Below are positions 58,734-64,000 of a stretch of 64,000 nucleotides of DNA, piece after piece. The position numbers and the translations under genes are program-made. How positions within the stretch are numbered: position 1 is the stretch's first letter; every line of letters begins with the position of its first letter. The DNA is from Lonicera japonica. Taxonomy: Eukaryota > Streptophyta > Magnoliopsida > Dipsacales > Caprifoliaceae. The notes below the pieces were generated by a model. It ran no database searches, was not told the origin of the DNA, and saw nothing but the letters and a program-made list of their open reading frames with translations. The stretch covers positions 49,413,715 to 49,477,714 of the forward strand of contig CM038467.1 in assembly GCA_021464415.1 (NCBI GenBank), given 5' to 3'.

Positions 58734-60000
58734 ATGCAACCCGTGTCGAATCCCATTAAAGAGATTCCAGTTATCCTTGGACGACCATTTCTTACTACTT
58801 CTAATGCTATTATAAATTGCAAGAATGGAATAGTCAAGTTAGCTTTTGGGAATATGACTTTGGAGCTAAACGTGTTCTCTTTGAGCAATCAAAGAGATGA
58901 TGATGATGATGATGACGATGATGATGATGATGATGAAAATGAACACGTGAATATGATAGAGTCATGTATCCAAGACCACTTTGTGGAAAATTTAGAATCA
59001 GATTCAACGGAAGGTTTTCTAACCACTTTCGATGAACCTGAGGGATGTATGCAAGTGTTTTCTTTGTATGACAAATAGGTTGAATTCTCGGAGGAAGAAG
59101 AAAACACACCACCTTCCACCAACAAGCTTAAAGGAAAAATAGAACTCAAGCCATTGCCGAGCAACTTGAAGTATGCTTTCTCGGGAGCTTCCGACACCTT
59201 CCCCATCATCATCTCATCCGAACTTTCGGATGACCAAGAGGTCTTGGAACAATGTGTGGAGAAACAATTGGTATTAAATTGGGAAAAATGCCACTTTATG
59301 GTGACCAAGGGTATCATCTTGGGGCACATCATTTCGTTAAGAGGAATTGAAGTTGACAAAGCAAAGATCGAATTGATCGTCAAGCTTCCTACACCCAAGA
59401 ATGTGAAAGATGTCCGATCATTTCTGGGACATGCCAGGTTCTATCGGAGATTTATAAAGAACTTTAGTTCCATCTCCAAGTCGATGTGCAATCTTCTTCT
59501 TAAGGACGCACCATTTGAATGGGACAACAAGTGCGAAGAAGCTTTTATCTCTCTGAAGCATATGCTCACTACCACGCCGATTATGTAGACACCGGACTGG
59601 AGTTTTCTATTTAAGCTCATGTGTGACATGAGTGACTATGTGGTTGGAGCAATTTTTAGTCAAAAGAAAGACAAGAAACCGGGTGTAATTTACTATGCAA
59701 GCCGAATCTTGAACGATGCTCAAACGAATTACACCACATTCGAGAAAGAGCTTCTGGCAATTGTCTTTGCATTGGACAAGTTTCGATCCTACTTGATAGG
59801 ATCGCCCATTGTTATCTTCACTGATCGTGCAGCTTTGAAGTAATTGTTCACGAAAAAGGATGTCAAGCCGCGGCTGTTAAGATGGATACTCCTTCTGCAA
59901 GAGTTCAATTTGAGCATCAAGGACAAAAAGGGAGTCGAGAATGTGGTGGCCGATCACCTGTCTCGTCTCACTTTTACAAACAACATCGAAGAAAGCCCAA
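58734..60000 (+). pseudogene. pol: RT and RNase H of element B, RT core deleted
   Basis: After the protease, the frame 58734-59078 ([20 protein letters not shown]) is the usual post-protease linker. It continues past a TAA to SNLKYAFSGASDTFPIIISS. The sequence then jumps at 59240/59241 from the pre-RT segment (SELSDDQE) straight to QCVEKQLVLNWEKCHFMV, which follows the YMDD region in Athila RT. Fingers, palm and the catalytic aspartates, roughly 190-200 residues, are missing. The thumb/connection part (EVDKAKIELIVKLPTPKNV, RSFLGHARFYRRFIKNFSSI) and RNase H (DYVVGAIFSQ, TTFEKELLAIVFALDKFRSYL, IFTDRAALK) remain, with stops at 59586 and 59840. The element cannot make active RT. Confidence 0.88.
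58896..58936 (+). repeat. GAT microsatellite encoding an aspartate run
   Basis: About 13 consecutive GAT/GAC codons in the protease-RT linker; the only repeat in the coding part of this element. Confidence 0.95.
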
Positions 60001-60009
60001 TCCAAGATT

Positions 60010-61321
60010 CTTTTCTGGATGAGCAACTGTTGGCGATCTTGACACTTCCATGGTATGCAGACATCATAAACTATCTTGTAATTGACAAGATACCGAAGTC
60101 GTGGGGTGCACAAGACAGAAGTGGGTTGTTTCTATTGGGATAAGCCGTATCTGTTTAAGTATTATGCGGATCAGATCATCCGCCGGTGCATTCCAGATGA
60201 GGAAGTTGAGAGAGTATTGTTCCCTTGCCACTCGGAAGCTTGTGGAGGACATTTTTCAGCGAAAAAGACTACCGCCAAGGTTTTGCAAACCAGACTGTAT
60301 TGGCCGTCACTCTTTAAGCACGCACAGTGCTATTGCAAGGCATGTCAGAGATGCCAATTGCTTGGAGGGATCTCCAAGAGGAATATGATGCCACTCAGTC
60401 TAATACTGACGATTAAAATTTTTGATTGTTGGGGCATCGACTTTATGGGACCATTCCCATCCTCCTATAGTAACCTTTACATTTTAGTTGCCATAGACTA
60501 CGTTTCAAAATGGGTGAAAGCCTAAGTGCGCAAGAAAAACGATCACAAAGTTGTGATTAGATTCTTGAAAGAATACATTCTTGCACGTTTTGGCACACCT
60601 AAGGCAATAATAAGCGATGGCGGTACTCACTTTTGCAATAGACCATTTCAATCCTTAATGCAAAAGTATGGTGTAAATCACAAAGTATCGCTCGCTTATC
60701 ATCCTCAAACTAACGGTTAAGCCGAGTTGGCAAATAGGGAGATCAAAAAGATTCTGAAAAAAACGGTAAAGCCGAATCGCAAGGATTGGTTGTTAAGACT
60801 GACCGACACACTTTGGGCTTACCGTACTACGTATAAAACAACTCTAGATATGTGACCCTATCGCATTGTGTACGAAAAACCATGTCATTTGCCAGTGGAG
60901 TCAATACATAAATCATACTAGGCAACTATGATGGTTAACTCTGATTTAGAAAAAGCCGTGCTTGATTGTAAGTTGCAAATCAATGAAATAGAGGAATTGA
61001 GAAGAGATGCGTATGAGAACGCAAAGATAAGCAAGGAACGTGCCAAAAAAAATTCATGATAAATCCATTTTGAGAAAAGAATTTTAACTTGGGCAGAAAG
61101 TTCTTGTTTATGACACGCGTTTGCACCTCTTCTCGGAAAAGCTAAAGTCTCGTTGGACTGGCCCATACATCGTTTGGCATGTATTTCCTTTTGGATCCTT
61201 GAATGATGAGAATCCCAAAACTGGATTTGTTTTCAAAGTAAAAGAACAACGCCTTAAGCCATTTTTGGAATTCCCACCTCGAGAGGAGTCCACCCCTCTC
61301 GACGACTTGACCTATGCCTAA
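60010..61321 (+). pseudogene. pol: Integrase of element B (broken)
   Basis: After a frame change near 60110, the frame reads [40 protein letters not shown] and [11 protein letters not shown] (HHCC zinc finger). Then come [12 protein letters not shown] (first catalytic D), IISDGGTHFCNRPF (second D) and SLAYHPQTNG-stop-AE-ANREIKK (E kept, but TAA replaces the glutamine before it, 60718). Further stops at 60523, 60853, 60919 and about 61058, and a frame change near 61045, break the C-terminal half. The tail with [12 protein letters not shown] and [12 protein letters not shown] ends at 61321 and parallels 1-552 of element A. Confidence 0.87.
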
Positions 61322-61485
61322 CAAGCATAGGTCAATTTTGTTAATAATATTTTTGTTAGTGTTTTTAGAGTTTCAGGAATTTATATCAAAGTTTTGGGTG
61401 TATTCAGGAATGTTCGAACCAAGTTAGGGCGTGTCGTACGGGGTCGAGTGTAAGCAATGTTGATGATGGACTGGCAGAGAGGTAC

Positions 61486-61628
61486 ATGATCGATCATGGT
61501 TATAGAGAAATTTCTGGAAGAAAGGTTCGTGATCGATCATGGTGGAGAAATGGTATGGCACAGAAAAGGGCATGATCAATCATGGTTCAAAATATTTTAC
61601 GACAGAGGGGTGCATGATCGATCATGGT
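61486..61628. repeat. Palindrome array in the pol-third ORF spacer of element B
   Basis: Four copies of CATGATCGATCATGG (one GTGATC, one GATCAATC) about 41-43 bp apart, in the position of the eight-copy array in element A. Behind it lie a C/T-rich leader with C runs (61727-61737, 61769-61776) and the third ORF. Confidence 0.9.
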
Positions 61629-61907
61629 TCAAATCTAAAACAGAGGATCGTCATTCAACCCCATTTCGTCGACCCCCTTTTCATTCCATTTTCTTCCAAA
61701 CTCCTCTCTTTCTCTCTCTCTCTCTTCCCCCCCCCCCCAAAACCTTCCCATATCATCAAATCAAACCCCCCCCCCAAAGCATACATTTAACTCCTAGATT
61801 TCTCACCAAAGGCCCCAATTTCAAGCCCTAACCCAAATTCGAACCCCAACTCGCCAAACTTTAAAATTTCTCTCATAATCCATTCCCCCTCTCTCTAAAT
61901 CTCTTCA

Positions 61908-63100
61908 ATGGCTTCCCCTAACCCTTTCACCAAGCCAATTGTCCTTCAAGCCGCAAGAAGAGGCTATCGCGGGTTTCAGAGTCGCTAAGAGTTCAATTAA
62001 TGGAACTACGCCTTCAAATCTAGGACTGTGGTGATTGAGAGGCCGATCTATATTGGTACATTGGAAGATTTCCCCCAAAGGGCAACATTTAAGCAAAATC
62101 CGGGATGGATCAACTATCTGCGTGAACAAGGTAATCAATGCAATATCACAATTTGTCGTGAATTTATTGCGAGACTGATTCAAGTTCCTAATACTTTTTA
62201 CACATATATTGTCACATCCGTCGGAAAACAATTCATTTTAATCTAGAAGTGTTGAGTGAAATCACGGGAATTTCGGCTTTGCCAAATAATGCCCATGACC
62301 TCCCATATTTGGATGGCACCAATTATGTAGAGCCCTCCGCTAATGATTTAGCCACATTTCCAGCCAGTCGACCCATGGAATGGATTGGGACCCAATTTGA
62401 TAGAAACAACCTACATGACAACTTTAGGACACTATGGCTTGTGATTGCAAATGCTTTGGATCCAACCTCGCATATCCAGCATCTTTACCCGTCTCAAGCG
62501 TATTTATTATATGTTGTAGCAACTAACAAGGGCTGTTGCTTGCTACGCCATATCATTGGGAGAATTACGCTAATTATAGATTTGGTAGCTCACAATGAGA
62601 CAATTAAATTCGGGTCCTTGATTACTTGTGTATGCTTACGAGCGGGTGTTCAAGAGAGCGATGAGCACGAGAAGAAAATGCCTAGAGTGCCTCTTAACAG
62701 GTCCAACCAGACTCGAGTCGCTGGTCAATTAAGGAACCGAACGAGTTCTTCCACAATTGCACCACCACCGAGTGGTGAAGAAGAAGAAAGGGTAGAGGAA
62801 GCGGGAGCGGGAGCGGATCTCCCAAGTCCTTCAAGGCGTCGCAGGAGAGCAAGCTCGGGTCCGGTGGACGATAACATGGAGTTCATTCAAGCATAGTTTA
62901 AGCAGATGAATGCAACGATGCACACTGGATTCGCGGCCATCAATGAGAAAATTGATGATATGATGGTTCACCAAGATCATTTGGAGGCAGAGATTGCATC
63001 TAGGGTGGAAGTACAGATGGCGGCCTAACAGGAGTTCATACGCCAGTAGTTCGAGGCATTCTATGCTCAATTTCCCCCACCCCCACCTCCCGGCATGTGA
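61908..63100 (+). pseudogene. Third ORF of element B (broken)
   Basis: Homologue of the intact ORF at 1248-2447, with ATG 61908 in the corresponding place (MASPNPFTKPIVLQAARRGY). Stops occur soon after (near 61987 and 61998). The frame changes at about 62213 and then runs open from 62249 to a TAG at 62894 (215 codons: LSEITGISALPNNAHDLPY, LYPSQAYLLY, RRRRR cluster). The C-terminal coiled coil and PPPPPPGM tail follow in the same frame, past stops at about 63027 and 63048, to TGA at 63098-63100. The good conservation of the 215-codon part against element A, despite the stops, suggests recent decay. Confidence 0.85.
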
Positions 63101-64000
63101 TAGTTTTGATTATCCTGAAAACTCTATTAAGTATAATTATGCTTAGTTTTATTTTATTTCTTTTGGGTTGTATTAGAATTTAGACATGATGTTAACTTTA
63201 GAACTTTGTTTTAATGGTTGAATGTTATGGTTCTTGCTAATTAATTCTAATTCTAACCCATTTATTATATAGTTGTTGTTTGTCTCTTATTTTTGTCTCA
63301 TGGAAAGCAAAGCCAAAGAAGCCCCTCCGTGCCTTTCTTATTCTTTTTCCATTTAGGACAATGCTTCTTTCAAGTTGGGGGTATGCTTTTTATTGGTTAT
63401 TCTGTTTTGGCTTTCTTTTGTCTATTTTCATGAGTTGTAGAGATGTGTTTCAAATTTATTTTTTTGAAGTTTGAAAATTGATGAATGATTGATATTTTGT
63501 TCAAGTGAAGACTTTTGTTTCATTAGCTTTTGGCATGAATTCTTTGATCTAGATAAGAATTTGAATGATAATCTAAATTGCCTTGCTTCACTTAGACTCA
63601 TATCCCGATATAATTTCCTGTTCCATATGCTGGATTGCTTTGGTTGTTTCTAATTCGATAATAACACTTAGATTTATTTTCATTGAGATAAGAGGAATTT
63701 TTGTCCAAAAATGATGGAAGCTCTTTCGAAAAGATCCTCCAATGAGAGGACAAAAGCATGGCACTTTGAAATCTTGGATGACTTTTTATCCTAATATTGA
63801 CTTAAAGCTTCACTTGACTAAATCTTAAGTCTCTTTGTCTAATATTATGGATGGGTAAAGGTTACCATATGGGAAAGGGTGAATAGCTTCCTTTAAGCTC
63901 CAATGAATGAGCAGTATAATGTAAAAATATCATAAGTGAGACTGCTGCGCCCCATAGAGATGAAAACCGCCCTGATCTAATTTAGCAGAATTTCCAAGTA
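63101..64000 (+). other. 3' spacer of element B
   Basis: Aligns with 2448-3350 of element A (for example GAAGCTCTTTCGAAAAGATC and CAATGAATGAGCAGTA-type phrases in both). Non-coding; the polypurine tract and 3' LTR should follow beyond 64000. Confidence 0.85.

Larger units (their letters stand above)
53542..64000 (+). mobile_element. Athila-like Ty3/gypsy element B (3' end beyond window)
   Basis: 5' LTR (with a solo copia LTR inside), tRNA-Asp primer site, gag, protease, RT/RNase H, integrase, palindrome array, third ORF and 3' spacer, all in the order of an Athila element; the 3' LTR is outside the window. It is inserted in the integrase end of the SIRE-like element. All ORFs have stops, and the RT core is deleted. 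Confidence 0.92.

Noticed and set aside
58089..59398. Minus-strand ORFs of 92-176 codons
   Set aside because: Antisense to protease and RT of element B; the S and H runs come from the GAT repeat.

Overview
The window is nuclear DNA of a flowering plant, most likely a eudicot with a large, repeat-rich genome. It is AT-rich and built almost entirely of LTR retrotransposons (Athila-like and other Ty3/gypsy, SIRE-like and other Ty1/copia) plus one large CACTA (En/Spm) DNA transposon. Their tRNA-Met and tRNA-Asp primer sites and plant-type gag/pol motifs are legible. I found no intact host gene, no tRNA or rRNA gene and no CRISPR. Apart from one intact retroelement ORF (1248-2447) and the integrase tail at 1-552, every coding segment carries stops, frameshifts or deletions.

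Layout. (1) 1-5448: the 3' part of an Athila-like element (A): integrase tail, an array of 16-bp palindromes, an intact 399-codon third ORF and the 3' LTR. (2) 5449-14526: old intergenic DNA with minus-strand copia debris, a broken DUF295 (F-box-associated) gene on the minus strand, a TRIM-like element and two related foldback elements. (3) 14527-18612: a decayed copia element. (4) 18613-40732: a four-level nest. A gypsy element (G, TSD CAAAC), reduced to LTRs plus about 270 bp, is split by a CACTA transposon (19947-39625, TSD ATA). The CACTA in turn holds a full-length copia (21240-26956, TSD CAAAG) and two solo LTRs (27809-29314, TSD AGTGG; 34689-37737, TSD TTAAC). Hand-aligned LTR divergence (about 7% for G, about 5% for the inner copia) fits this order. 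(5) 40738-49136: eroded LTR fragments and duplicated non-coding DNA. (6) 49137-53541: the 5' part of a SIRE-like copia, cut by a second Athila-like element. (7) 53542-64000: that element (B), same family and orientation as A, with a solo copia LTR (TSD CCATC) inside its 5' LTR and the core of its reverse transcriptase deleted; it runs off the window.

The CACTA transposon is the most informative unit. Without its guests it is about 9.4 kb. It keeps CACTACA/TGTAGTG ends, dense TGTGACAG/CTGTCACA subterminal repeats, a TNP2-type transposase whose catalytic core is deleted, and a second spliced ORF of the Ptta/En/Spm type. It also carries host-gene pieces: an aldehyde oxidase exon with an internal tandem duplication, a kinesin-14 motor exon with its intron borders, and a segment encoding an RNase H1 N-terminal (viroplasmin-like) fold.

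The least explained pattern is in the LTRs. Four unrelated LTR families here each carry their own short palindrome in two or more copies, placed roughly 90-180 bp upstream of a shared TAGAGAGA-type leader. In the Athila-like family the same module is repeated inside the element, upstream of the third ORF.
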